Part shown: positions 1 to 7,697 of the stretch, piece by piece
Layout: every line of letters starts with the position of its first letter
How positions within the stretch are numbered: position 1 is the first letter of the stretch
NCBI RefSeq assembly: GCF_000763055.1
Contig: NZ_KN214134.1
Location: 1 to 64,000, forward strand
Direction of reading: 5' to 3'
Length of the DNA stretch: 64,000 nucleotides
Origin: Collinsella sp. 4_8_47FAA
GTDB taxonomy: Bacteria > Actinomycetota > Coriobacteriia > Coriobacteriales > Coriobacteriaceae
Translations under genes and position numbers: made by a program
The notes under the pieces: generated by a model
Database searches by the model: none
Seen by the model: only the letters and a program-made list of their open reading frames with translations
Told to the model about the DNA's origin: nothing

Positions 1-45
1 AACTGGTGTGTCCATCCTCGCAGTATCCGGTTCTCAAGGTGCACG
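1..45 (-). other. rRNA-operon leader or spacer-like motif at window edge
   Basis: On the minus strand this edge reads CTTGAGAACCGGATACTG followed by CGAGGATGG. Motifs of the form TTGAGAACT...GCGAGCATC are typical of actinobacterial rrn leaders and of the spacer just before 23S rRNA, so an rRNA operon may run leftward out of the window. No rRNA gene is inside the window and no 16S 3' end lies to the right, which fits a leader better than a 16S-23S spacer. Inference only. Confidence 0.3.
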
Positions 46-350
46 CCCCGCGGCTGATCCGGTCCGACCGGGCCGCGCGGCAAGGAGATATATTGCCAGA
101 CCGGAGGGGCCCCGGGGGCGGGAATCGCGCACTCCATATTTTGTTCACAAATGAATAGGTCCCTCAGTCGCATCACTGAGGTTAAAACTGAAGCATTGGC
201 TTCTGATATTGGCGATGACCAGCTGTTTTATGTGTATTGAGACATCGGTCATCTCTGGAGCGCTACTTTACTCCAAAGGCATCAGTTATTTGTTTCCCAT
301 CGGTAAAAGGCGGGTTTTGTTCGCCAAGCGTTCTTATATATAGATAGATA
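46..350. other. intergenic stretch, no gene recognised
   Basis: No convincing reading frame with a ribosome binding site was found. A GC-rich block (about 50-130) is followed by a small hairpin, CCTCAGT-CGCATC-ACTGAGG at 162-181. If an rRNA operon starts to the left, its minus-strand promoters would lie here, but no clear -35/-10 pair was recognised. Confidence 0.4.
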
Positions 351-416
351 CGGGTTCGAACCCGTGCACCGGCAACAAAAAAGCGACCAACCGGAGTCGA
401 TCGCTTTCTTTTCTAT
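351..416 (-). repeat. outer tRNA-Lys tail unit (T-arm-like core plus terminator)
   Basis: Contains the palindromic T-arm-like core CGGGTTCGAACCCG followed by a hairpin resembling the terminator directly behind tRNA-Lys. The same order (T-arm-like core, then terminator hairpin, then tail) recurs at 528-614, so this is the outermost, incomplete repeat of the tRNA-Lys tail array. Confidence 0.55.
376..407 (-). terminator. intrinsic terminator, outer copy
   Basis: Stem AAAGCGA/TCGCTTT with a run of T residues on the minus strand. Its loop contains CAACCGGAGT, close to CAACCGAAGT in the terminator nearest tRNA-Lys, so the two look like diverged copies. Confidence 0.65.
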
Positions 417-539
417 GGTGGGCCGTCAGGGGTTCAGCCTGCTTCGCAGGCGGCCGCTGCGGCGCTTTCGCGCCTTGCGCGCTGCGCTGGCAAACGCTCA
501 CGCGTTTACTCAGCTCCGCGCCCCGACGGGTTCGAACCC
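417..539 (-). repeat. tRNA-Lys 3'-tail palindromic module
   Basis: Begins with GGTGGGCCGTCAGGGGTTC, identical to the complement of the last 19 positions of the tRNA-Lys gene region at 596-614, then breaks out of tRNA sequence into a row of small hairpins (GCCTGC-TTC-GCAGGC; GGCGC-TTTC-GCGCC; AAACGC-TCAC-GCGTTT) and ends in GGGTTCGAACCC. The interior matches the module beside tRNA-Gly (AAACGC hairpin and GGGTTCGA are 36 bases apart in both). No protein is supported. Confidence 0.65.
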
Positions 540-552
540 ATGAAAGGGCGAC

Positions 553-582
553 AAAAAAGACGGCCAACCGAAGTTGACCGTC
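553..582 (-). terminator. intrinsic terminator of tRNA-Lys
   Basis: Minus strand: stem GACGG...CCGTC with an inner CAAC/GTTG extension, followed by TTTTTT. It begins about 15 bases past the tRNA 3' end. Confidence 0.8.
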
Positions 583-597
583 TCAACAATCTTTGGG

Positions 598-670
598 TGG
601 GCCGTCAGGGGTTCGAACCCTGGACCTTGGGATTAAAAGTCCCCTGCTCTGCCAGCTGAGCTAACGGCCC
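598..670 (-). tRNA. tRNA-Lys (anticodon TTT)
   Basis: Minus strand forms a full cloverleaf: acceptor GGGCCGT/ACGGCCC, D-arm with AGCTCAGCTGGCAGAGC, anticodon loop CTTTTAA, and T-arm with GGTTCGAACC. The discriminator base is A. CCA is not fully encoded. The anticodon TTT reads AAA/AAG lysine codons. Confidence 0.95.
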
Positions 671-679
671 GCGGGTGGC

Positions 680-708
680 ATTGTACCACGGTCTGGGACT
701 ATTCCCAA
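680..708 (-). promoter_or_regulatory. promoter of tRNA-Lys
   Basis: Minus strand TTGGGA, 17 bases, TACAAT, ending about ten bases before the tRNA 5' end. The -35 element lies inside the last codons of the aminopeptidase gene, so the tRNA can be transcribed on its own. Confidence 0.5.
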
Positions 709-1979
709 CTCCATTGGCCGTTCTGGAAAATCACAACTTCACGTCCATCAGGCGTAATGCCCGTAATATCGATGTCGTCCGTGCCGATCATAAAATCGAC
801 GTGCGTGCTCGAGACGTTAACGCCATGCTCCAGGAGCTCCTCCTTGGACATGTCATACCCACCCTCGATGCATTCGGGGAAACCGACACCTAGCGCGAGA
901 TGGCAGCTAGCGTTCTCGTCATAGAGCGTGTCATAGAACAGAACGCCGCTTTCGCGGATCGGAGTGTTCTTGGAAATGAGCGCGACCTCGCCCAGATGAG
1001 CGGCACCTTCATCGGTGTCAATAATGCTCGCAAGCGTTGCCTTGCCCACGCGGGCGTCGTAGTCCACCACGCGGCCGCCCTCGAACTTAATCCAAAAATC
1101 TTCGACTTTATTGCCGTGGTGGATGAGCGGCATGGCCGAGTACACGATACCGTCGGCGCGCATGCGATCGGGCGAGGTGAAGACTTCCTCGGTGGGAATG
1201 TTGGGGAAGAAGGGGTGTCCATCGGGCGTCTTGCCCTTGCCGCCGGCCCACTCGTGACCCTTCGTCATGCCAATCGTCAGATCGGTTCCATTTGCCGCGG
1301 TGTAATGCAAGTAGTCGAAACGATTGTCGTTCAGGAAACGCAGGTTCTTTTCGAATGCGGCGTCATGGAGTTCCCAGTCGCTCTCCGGGTCCTGGCCATC
1401 GGCGCGCGCGGTGTGCAGAATCGCATTCCACAGTTTATAGATTGCAACCTCATCGGCGTCTCCTGGGAACACCTCGTGCGCCCAAGCCACGACCGGAGCG
1501 CCGGCGATGCACCACGGATTGATGTTGTAATCCAGTCCACGGCGGAAAACTTTGCACTGCGTATTCCTCGCCTTTGATGCCGCGGCCGGCTTGGCTGGAT
1601 CGATGCCCTTGAGGGCCGCAGGATCCGCACCTTCGATAAAGACAAAGCAGGCACCATCCTGGGCCAAGGAATCCAGCTGCATGCGCTTCCACTCGGGTGT
1701 CTGCTCAAAATAGCTTTTCTCGACATGCTCGTACGTGAGCCTCGTCACGGCATCATCGGCCCAAATGACCGTCACGTGGCCGGCGGCGGCAGCATAGGCC
1801 TCCGCGACCACCACGCGCGCAAACGGCGCGCACTCGACCGGAGACTGAACGACGACCTCCTGGCCGGGCTTGACGTTTACGCCCTTGCGGACGACCAGGC
1901 GCGCGTAGTTTTTAATCTTGGGCTCCAGGGCCTTCATGCCCTCCAGAGCCTCTTCGACCGTCAGGGCAGCTCGAATCAT
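699..1979 (-). CDS. M29-family aminopeptidase
   Basis: Cytoplasmic metallo-aminopeptidase of the thermophilic M29 family (PepS/AmpS/aminopeptidase T type), releasing N-terminal residues from peptides. The protein of 426 residues spans the family's usual length (about 410-420) and shows the conserved C-terminal segment in which metal-binding Glu, His, Tyr and Asp residues are spread: PTEEVFTSPDR, LIHHGN, ESGVLFYDTLYDENASCHLA and SSTHVDFMIG. The chosen ATG (MIRAAL) has GGAG six bases upstream; an upstream in-frame ATG (MEWHM) has no such site. It is monocistronic, reading toward tRNA-Lys with only 28 bases between. Family assignment is secure; substrate preference cannot be told from sequence. 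Confidence 0.9.
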   Translation of the reverse strand: MIRAALTVEEALEGMKALEPKIKNYARLVVRKGVNVKPGQEVVVQSPVECAPFARVVVAEAYAAAAGHVTVIWADDAVTRLTYEHVEKSYFEQTPEWKRMQLDSLAQDGACFVFIEGADPAALKGIDPAKPAAASKARNTQCKVFRRGLDYNINPWCIAGAPVVAWAHEVFPGDADEVAIYKLWNAILHTARADGQDPESDWELHDAAFEKNLRFLNDNRFDYLHYTAANGTDLTIGMTKGHEWAGGKGKTPDGHPFFPNIPTEEVFTSPDRMRADGIVYSAMPLIHHGNKVEDFWIKFEGGRVVDYDARVGKATLASIIDTDEGAAHLGEVALISKNTPIRESGVLFYDTLYDENASCHLALGVGFPECIEGGYDMSKEELLEHGVNVSSTHVDFMIGTDDIDITGITPDGREVVIFQNGQWSWE

Positions 1980-2007
1980 GTGCCACTCCATCTATCTATA
2001 GAACAGT

Positions 2008-2038
2008 AAAAAGGCGCGCCGCAAAAACGACGCGCCTT
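2008..2038 (-). terminator. intrinsic terminator after the purC operon
   Basis: Minus strand stem AAGGCGCG/CGCGCCTT followed by TTTTT, placed just past the stop of the small membrane protein gene. Confidence 0.8.
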
Positions 2039-2068
2039 ATATCTTAGCGATAAGTATGTATGCAAACG

Positions 2069-2644
2069 CTACTTCTTCTTGGAGTCCTTCTGGTCCTCCT
2101 CGGCAGCCGCGCGCTCAATAAGAGCGTTGAGCTTGTTCTCGGACATGCCCTCGGCCTGCGCGCGGTACATGTTGCGCAAGGGACGAATACGAGCGAAGTC
2201 GTAGATAAAGTCACCTAGGATGATGACATAGGACAAAACGATGCCGACCATCTGGACAGGGCTGGACACCATGCCAGCGGGAGCGAAGTACAGCGAGGCC
2301 CAAATTGCCACGACGAGCACCATGCCAATGGCGAGCACAATCCACCAGATGCGACGGCGCTTGGTGTAGTCCTCGTCCTGCTTGAGGAGGATATTCGACA
2401 CCGTATAGATGCGGTCCTCCTTGGCGCGCTGCTTGGCCTTGCGGGCGCGCTTCTCCTCTTTAGAGAGGCCCTCGAGGTTCTCGCCCTTCTCGAGCTCTTT
2501 GCGGCGTGCCTTAGACGAAGCCGGCACGACGCGAACGGAGCTCGCTGCTTGGCGGGCGGGCTTAGCAGATGCGGCAGACTTGCGCGCAACCCCGGTAACT
2601 TCGTGGGATTGCGTGCGCTTGTTCGTGGCGCTACGGGTACTCAC
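2069..2644 (-). CDS. small two-TM membrane protein, unknown function
   Basis: Function not recognised. The 191-residue product has a basic Ala/Lys/Arg-rich N-terminal half without regular domain character, a charged Lys/Glu coiled-coil-prone stretch around residues 48-78, then two hydrophobic segments at about 100-121 and 131-150, and a charged tail ending in SKKK. The start is a GTG directly after the purC stop (TAAGTG), which implies translational coupling with purC. The terminator downstream marks it as the last gene of the operon. The layout (cytoplasmic basic N-terminus, hairpin of two membrane helices) suggests an inner-membrane-anchored protein; nothing in the sequence ties it to purine synthesis beyond position. 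Confidence 0.75.
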   Translation of the reverse strand: MSTRSATNKRTQSHEVTGVARKSAASAKPARQAASSVRVVPASSKARRKELEKGENLEGLSKEEKRARKAKQRAKEDRIYTVSNILLKQDEDYTKRRRIWWIVLAIGMVLVVAIWASLYFAPAGMVSSPVQMVGIVLSYVIILGDFIYDFARIRPLRNMYRAQAEGMSENKLNALIERAAAEEDQKDSKKK

Positions 2645-3532
2645 TTATGCGTTCTCCTTCATGCTTGTGAACTGGGAGCCGGTGATGATCTGGAAGGCCT
2701 CGCGATAGCGCTCGGACGTGCCATCGATGACCTCGGCGGGCAGGTGCGGGGTCTCCCCCGTCATATCCCAGTTGGCCTTGAGCCAATTGCGGACGAATTG
2801 CTTGTCGTAGCTAGGCTGGATCTTGCCCTCCTCGTAGCTGGCAGCAGGCCAGAAACGGCTGGAGTCAGGCGTGAGGCACTCGTCGATCAGCGTGACCTTG
2901 CCATCAATAACACCAAACTCGAACTTGGTGTCGGCAATGATGATGCCACGGGTCGCGGCGTACTCGGCAGCGGCCTTGTAGATCTTGAGGGAAAGGTCAC
3001 GAATCTGCGTGGCGATGTCCTCGCCCACGATCTCGCAGCAACGCTCGAACGAGATGTTCTCGTCGTGGTCACCGATCTCGGCCTTCGTGGACGGCGTGAA
3101 CAACGGCTCGGGAAGCTTGGAAGCCTCGGTCAGGCCCTCAGGCAGCTGGATGCCGCAGACGGTGCCGTTCTCGTCGTAGGTCTTCTTGCCCGAACCGGTC
3201 AGATAGCCGCGGACGATGCACTCGATAGGAATCGTCTGGGCCTTCTTAACCAGCATGGCGCGGCCAGCGAGGTAGTCACGATACTCAGCAAACTCCTCGG
3301 GGAAATCCGCCGGGTCGATGGAAACGAGATGGTTGGGGACGATGTCGGCAAACTTATCGAACCAGAATGCCGAGATGCGATTGAGCACCTCTCCCTTAAA
3401 CGGAATCTCGTCGGGAAGAATGAAGTCGAACGCAGAAATGCGGTCGGTGGCGACCATCAGCAGGTTTTCACCGGCATCGTAAATATCACGAACCTTGCCA
3501 CGGGAATCCGGACGACGCTCCATCGTTGTCAC
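2645..3532 (-). CDS. purC: SAICAR synthetase (PurC)
   Basis: Phosphoribosylaminoimidazole-succinocarboxamide synthase, which joins CAIR and aspartate using ATP in purine synthesis. Diagnostic stretches are GKVRDIYD (ATP-binding N-terminus), ATDRISAFD, PIECIVRGYLTGSG, LIDECLTPDSSRFW and the KQFVRNWL C-terminal helix, all in the correct order; at 295 residues it is of the longer bacterial type. A GTG start is chosen because AAGGAG lies eight bases before it; a GTG three codons earlier overlaps that ribosome binding site. It follows the two-component genes but a terminator-like hairpin separates them. purB, purD, purA and purE lie elsewhere in the window, so purine genes here are dispersed. Confidence 0.95.
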   Translation of the reverse strand: MTTMERRPDSRGKVRDIYDAGENLLMVATDRISAFDFILPDEIPFKGEVLNRISAFWFDKFADIVPNHLVSIDPADFPEEFAEYRDYLAGRAMLVKKAQTIPIECIVRGYLTGSGKKTYDENGTVCGIQLPEGLTEASKLPEPLFTPSTKAEIGDHDENISFERCCEIVGEDIATQIRDLSLKIYKAAAEYAATRGIIIADTKFEFGVIDGKVTLIDECLTPDSSRFWPAASYEEGKIQPSYDKQFVRNWLKANWDMTGETPHLPAEVIDGTSERYREAFQIITGSQFTSMKENA

Positions 3533-3563
3533 GTGAGTCACTCCTTACCTAAATACGACAGAA

Positions 3564-3583
3564 ATGCGGGTTCTTTCCCGCAT
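3564..3583 (-). terminator. terminator-like hairpin between histidine kinase and purC
   Basis: Stem ATGCGGG/CCCGCAT with a six-base loop; on the minus strand it is followed by TTCTGT then TATTT, an imperfect T-rich tail. It probably ends the two-component transcript or attenuates purC. Confidence 0.55.
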
Positions 3584-3641
3584 GTTTTCGCAAACTCGGA
3601 GCGGCAGGGACGCGGCCCCTCCTTCACCGAATAGCGAAAAG

Positions 3642-5207
3642 CTAGTGTTCCATTGTAGTAGATGCCGCGTCTGCCGTGTGCTCGCGGGGCAGATGAATTG
3701 TAAAAGTCGTACCCTTTCCAAGCTCCGACTCCACGGATATGTAGCCATGGTGACGCTCGACAATCTGCTTGGTCACGGCGAGGCCGACGCCCAGGCCGCC
3801 AGCTTCGCGGGCGCGGCTGGCATCGGCGCGCCAAAACCGCCCGAAAATGCGCGACAGATCGTCCTTGGCAATACCGATGCCGGTATCAGAAACGGCAATG
3901 CTGACGTGCCTGCGGTCACTGAGCACCGACACCACGACCCAACCGCCCTCGGGGGTATAGCGCATGGCGTTGCTCATGAGGTTGATAACACATTGCGTGA
4001 TCATGTCGGGATCTGCCTCGACAACGTCATCGTGGCCCTGCGTCTCATCTGCAAAGCGCAAACGCAGGTCACGGTCGGCAAACAGGCGCTCCTGGCCATT
4101 CACAATCGATCGCACGAACGGAACCATGTCCACCGGTTCTAGATTGAGCGGAGCCGTGCTGTTTTCCATACGCGATAGGTCGAGCATCTGCTGCACCAGA
4201 CGAGCCAGGCGACGCGTCTCGGAAGCAACGGTCTCCAAATGCTCATCGTCGGTGGGATACACGCCATCCTGCATGGCCTCGACCGTTGCGAGCATGGCCA
4301 TAAGCGGCGTGCGAAGCTCGTGTGCAACGTCTGAGGTCAGGCGCTTCTCGTGTTTCATATCCTTCTCGAGCGAAGTGGCCATCTCATCGAAGGTCTCACC
4401 CAGCTGATCGATCTCGTCATCACCGCGCAGTCCCGTGCGAGCCGACAGGTCGCCGTCACGGATTTGCTTTGCGGTACTGGTGATGCGATGAATCGGCTTG
4501 GTGAGCATGCGCGACACGAGCGATCCGATAACGACCGAAATGCAGATTGCAACAACCGCGGCGAGGGCCATGGCGTTAAAGGTCTTCTCCCTAAACGCAG
4601 AGTCCGCCTTGGTGAGCAGAGCGTCGGAGCCGATGGCCCACAGCTTTACCTGTCCGACATGCTCGCCGGAAGACGTTACAATCTCGACGTTAGCAACGCT
4701 ATCGGAGTCGGTTGGAGCAGACGAGACCGGGCTATGCGATGCCCTCTTGCCGCTCGTGTCGTCGGTCGTAGCCTGGTTTTCGCGTACATCGGCGGTGGCG
4801 CTTGCCGAGGGCCAGGAATCGTCATAAACGATCACGCCCTTTTTATTGACGACCTGCATGCCCAGATCGTCGGAAACCAAACTCGACGTTGCGACCGTGC
4901 GCAGTTCTCCCGCGGTCCAAGAGCCGTTTTCCTCATATGAGGTCGCCAACTTCTCGGCAGCGGAATTTGCGATTTCGACGATATTGGAGCGTGTGTAATC
5001 CGAAAAGACCGTGCCCCACACAACAGAGACAACGCCCACCAGCACCAATACTGTCATGAGCGATGTCAGAGCAAAAGCAAGTGCCATGCGCGAGGGATAG
5101 CTCATCGTTGGCCGTGAATCGGAACGAGGCGTGTTCCAACTAGCCTTGGAACCCGCCTCGCTCTCCTGCTTGTGCTTTTGTCCGATTTCAAAGCGCGCAG
5201 GTGTCAT
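3642..5207 (-). CDS. sensor histidine kinase
   Basis: Membrane-bound kinase of a two-component pair. Residues about 41-67 and 212-233 are membrane helices bracketing an extracytoplasmic sensor region of some 140 residues with a Ser/Thr/Asp-rich middle. A HAMP linker (TKPIHRITSTAKQI...) leads to the H-box SDVAHELRTPL with phospho-acceptor His296, N-box LMSNAMRYTPEGG, G1 DTGIGI, F-box FGRFWR and G2 GGLGVGLAVTKQIV; all ATPase motifs are intact. It starts 11 bases after the response regulator stop, so the two are co-transcribed. The stimulus is unknown; the organisation is like PhoR/ResE/VicK-type EnvZ-class kinases. Confidence 0.93.
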   Translation of the reverse strand: MTPARFEIGQKHKQESEAGSKASWNTPRSDSRPTMSYPSRMALAFALTSLMTVLVLVGVVSVVWGTVFSDYTRSNIVEIANSAAEKLATSYEENGSWTAGELRTVATSSLVSDDLGMQVVNKKGVIVYDDSWPSASATADVRENQATTDDTSGKRASHSPVSSAPTDSDSVANVEIVTSSGEHVGQVKLWAIGSDALLTKADSAFREKTFNAMALAAVVAICISVVIGSLVSRMLTKPIHRITSTAKQIRDGDLSARTGLRGDDEIDQLGETFDEMATSLEKDMKHEKRLTSDVAHELRTPLMAMLATVEAMQDGVYPTDDEHLETVASETRRLARLVQQMLDLSRMENSTAPLNLEPVDMVPFVRSIVNGQERLFADRDLRLRFADETQGHDDVVEADPDMITQCVINLMSNAMRYTPEGGWVVVSVLSDRRHVSIAVSDTGIGIAKDDLSRIFGRFWRADASRAREAGGLGVGLAVTKQIVERHHGYISVESELGKGTTFTIHLPREHTADAASTTMEH

Positions 5208-5218
5208 ATGTGATTTCC

Positions 5219-5941
5219 CTATTTCTCGTCCGACTTATCGGTCTTGGCCGGAGCCTCGAAGCGATAGCCGACACCATGGACGGTGTAGAGCCACTTGGGC
5301 TTCTTGGGATCATCGCCCAGCTTGGCGCGAAGATTCTTCACGTGGCTATCGATGGTGCGCTCATAGCCCTCAAAGTCATACCCGAGCACTTTCTCGACCA
5401 GCTCCATGCGGTTATACACACGGCCGGGATGGCGGGCAAGCGTGGTGAGCAGCTTGAACTCGGAAGCCGTCAGATCGACTTCCTTGCCCTCGACCAAGAT
5501 CTTGTGGCCCGAGATATCGATGACCAGATCGCCGAAGTCGAGTACCTCGACGGCGGGCTCGTCGGCCTGATGGGCGCGGCGGAACAGAGCGCGAACGCGG
5601 GCGACGAGCTCGCGCGGCGAGAACGGCTTAATCAGATAGTCGTCGGCGCCGAGCTCAAGACCGATAATACGGTCCTCGATCTCGCCCTTAGCCGTCAGCA
5701 TGATGATGGGGACATCCGAGGTATCGCGAATGGTGCGGCAAACGCGCTCGCCGGGAATCTTGGGGAGCATAAGGTCGAGCACGACCAGGTCGAACTGATG
5801 CTTCTCGAACTCCTCGATCGCGGACTGGCCGTCGCCGACGCCCACAACCCAGTAGCCTTCGCGCTCGAGATAGGCAGCGACGGCGTCACGGATTGCCTTC
5901 TCATCCTCGACCAGCAGAATCTTTTTTGCATCTGAAGCCAT
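5219..5941 (-). CDS. OmpR/PhoB-family response regulator
   Basis: DNA-binding partner of the adjacent kinase. The receiver domain has acidic residues Glu12-Asp13, phospho-acceptor Asp56 in VVLDLMLP, and the conserved Lys of YLIKPFSPREL. The C-terminal half is an OmpR-type winged helix (LTASEFKLLTTLARHPGRVYNR; RTIDSHVKNLRAKLG; LYTVHGVGYRF). The ATG start (MASDAKK) is preceded by a purine-rich AGGGGGG; a TTG seven codons earlier lacks support. First gene of the pair, which is the usual order; probably self-activating, but no operator repeat could be assigned with confidence. Confidence 0.93.
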   Translation of the reverse strand: MASDAKKILLVEDEKAIRDAVAAYLEREGYWVVGVGDGQSAIEEFEKHQFDLVVLDLMLPKIPGERVCRTIRDTSDVPIIMLTAKGEIEDRIIGLELGADDYLIKPFSPRELVARVRALFRRAHQADEPAVEVLDFGDLVIDISGHKILVEGKEVDLTASEFKLLTTLARHPGRVYNRMELVEKVLGYDFEGYERTIDSHVKNLRAKLGDDPKKPKWLYTVHGVGYRFEAPAKTDKSDEK

Positions 5942-5996
5942 AACACGGCCCCCCTGTCTCAATTAGCTAAGAACAAGCCCATTTTAACGCACCTGA

Positions 5997-6035
5997 GCCC
6001 GCCGGATGCCGCTATGACGCGGCAGCTCGGCGGGC
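5997..6035. terminator. long hairpin between divergently used regions, terminator-like without T run
   Basis: Stem GCCCGCCG/CGGCGGGC enclosing a second stem TGCCGC/GCGGCA. It lies past the stop of the lipoprotein gene (minus strand) and ahead of the response regulator. Neither strand shows a U tract, so termination could be Rho-assisted or the hairpin may protect the 3' end. Confidence 0.45.
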
Positions 6036-6094
6036 GGTACTCACAATTACAACGCGTTTATTCCCCTGTTGGCGCCTTTTTAACCCCTCTAAGC

Positions 6095-7306
6095 TTAAAG
6101 AGAGAATAGACGTGCAGTGACCGTCTCTGGTATACCCTGGCTGTTGCGCACCGTGGCGTACGTAAGGAATGAGTCCGATTTTCCCGCCGTAGCTGGATAA
6201 TCGCCATACTCCAAAGCGCGGTCGGGCGACAGCAGCGAGCCATAGGTCTTGGCAGAGGTGTCGATCAGGAAATGCGACGCCTGTACCTTAACAAGGTATT
6301 TATTCTTCTTGCCAGCCGCACATGCGAGCGGCTCGCGGGACAGGAAGAGGTACGGCCCTCCCTCATTACCGATATATGTGCCCATATTGCCCAGGCTGCC
6401 CACGCCACTATAGGCCGCCTCGATAGAAAACACGAAGGTATCGCCCATATATACGGCCTCGAAAGGCGAGACTGACGAGGGAAGGACTAGCTGGGCACGT
6501 TTGGTGTTGTTGCCGTCGGTCAGATCGATTGCCGTTATGCCGTAGTAGACGCCCTCGTCGTTGCGGACACGCGGCGAGATGGTCAAAATGCCGTCGCTCG
6601 CGCGCGGGGCCGATGCAAAGCGGCCCGTCGATTTCCAAATTACCTCGGCCTTGGATTCATCAAGCGAGCGACGATAGCAAAACGAATCACTACTCGTTTT
6701 ATTGCCGCCTGCCGAAGGCATTTTATACCAGATGACTGATGCCCCGAACGCCGTAAACAGCGGCGGATCGTAGTCCTTGCCACCTCGATCGAGCTCAACC
6801 ACGTCGCCAGAGAGCGAAGCGCCCGACAGATTTTGAGCGTAGAGCTTCCACGATGAATTGGCAAAGTTCATCTCAACCCACGCGAATACGCCGTCGCCGG
6901 CACGGACATCGTAGAATGCATATCCCGTGCCCTCGATAGGATCCTCGATTAATGTGGTAAGCGAGCCATCGCCCAGGTTGAGCACACCGAGCGTGTTGGC
7001 GTGCAGTGCCGATGCGGGCGCCATCATTGCCGCGGCGTAATCGCCGTCGCAGTAGTACAGCAGCGTACCCAGAGGCAGCGTCCACGACGCCGCCGGCTCA
7101 AGATCGATGTCGACTGCCTCGTACTCATCCGTAATCGAGATGATTTTGGAATCATCCTTGATAACCTGCGGCTCGCCGGCGGCATCATCGCTGGTGCCCG
7201 TTTTTTTCGAGCATCCGGCAAGCACCGTGGCAGCGCCCGCGGCAGCCCCACCGAGTACAAAGCCGCGACGCGATATTCCGTTCTTGATGTGATCGGCGAT
7301 ACCCAT
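6095..7306 (-). CDS. Tat-exported lipoprotein, probable beta-propeller
   Basis: Surface lipoprotein of 403 residues. The N-terminus carries a twin-arginine signal (SRRGFVLGG, residues 12-20) and a lipobox LAGC with the acylated Cys32, followed by a short Ser/Asp-rich linker. The rest is rich in short beta-strands with repeating patterns such as GVFAWVEMN, GASVIWYKM, DGILTISPRV and DTFVFSIEA, which suggest a TolB/WD-like propeller; this is inference. No catalytic motif is visible. It is translationally coupled to the upstream TSCPD gene (TAATG overlap). Tat export implies folding or cofactor loading before secretion. Confidence 0.75.
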   Translation of the reverse strand: MGIADHIKNGISRRGFVLGGAAAGAATVLAGCSKKTGTSDDAAGEPQVIKDDSKIISITDEYEAVDIDLEPAASWTLPLGTLLYYCDGDYAAAMMAPASALHANTLGVLNLGDGSLTTLIEDPIEGTGYAFYDVRAGDGVFAWVEMNFANSSWKLYAQNLSGASLSGDVVELDRGGKDYDPPLFTAFGASVIWYKMPSAGGNKTSSDSFCYRRSLDESKAEVIWKSTGRFASAPRASDGILTISPRVRNDEGVYYGITAIDLTDGNNTKRAQLVLPSSVSPFEAVYMGDTFVFSIEAAYSGVGSLGNMGTYIGNEGGPYLFLSREPLACAAGKKNKYLVKVQASHFLIDTSAKTYGSLLSPDRALEYGDYPATAGKSDSFLTYATVRNSQGIPETVTARLFSL

Positions 7307-7569
7307 TAGGCGATCTCGGTGCGAGCGGCCTCGATAGCGCGTGTAAGCTGGTCGGCGCAGGAGGTCTTTTTCATACCGCAGGTATTACCGGCGAGAACCT
7401 CGATTACGCGATCGGCAGGAGCGCCCTCGACCAGCTTGGAGATAGCCTTGAGATTGCCGTCGCAGCCGCCGGTAAACTCAACGCCCATCACCTTGTTGCC
7501 GTCATCGGAAAGATCAAGGTGAATATTGCGAGCACACACGCCCTGAGGCTTGTAATCAAACGAAATCAT
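7306..7569 (-). CDS. TSCPD-domain protein (TIGR03905 type)
   Basis: An 87-residue protein matching the short TSCPD-domain family with four spaced cysteines (Cys12, Cys36, Cys64, Cys71). Characteristic stretches are VEFTGGCDGNLKAISKLVEG and AGNTCGMKKTSCADQL. TSCPD domains are also found at the C-terminus of some B12-dependent ribonucleotide reductases, where the cysteines probably handle redox or metal binding; the role of the free-standing form is not established. It overlaps the start of the Tat lipoprotein gene by one base. Family call is firm, function unknown. Confidence 0.85.
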   Translation of the reverse strand: MISFDYKPQGVCARNIHLDLSDDGNKVMGVEFTGGCDGNLKAISKLVEGAPADRVIEVLAGNTCGMKKTSCADQLTRAIEAARTEIA

Positions 7570-7633
7570 GCGATCCCCTCTCAGAATGTTATTCGAGACG
7601 ACTATTATCCCCGTCTTTCCCTAAATGCAACGA

Positions 7634-7671
7634 GGCGCTTTGCCGGCAACACACATTACCAGCAAAGCGCC
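7634..7671 (-). terminator. terminator-like hairpin after purB
   Basis: Stem GGCGCTTTGC/GCAAAGCGCC, ten perfect pairs around an 18-base loop. The minus-strand tail is only weakly T-rich. It separates purB from the TSCPD gene. Confidence 0.6.
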
Positions 7672-7697
7672 CTAAAAAGCTAACGTTATGCCCGAAC

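Noticed and set aside
334-567. Short frame over the tRNA-Lys tail region
   Set aside because: Made of tRNA-tail repeats and hairpins; no ribosome binding site.
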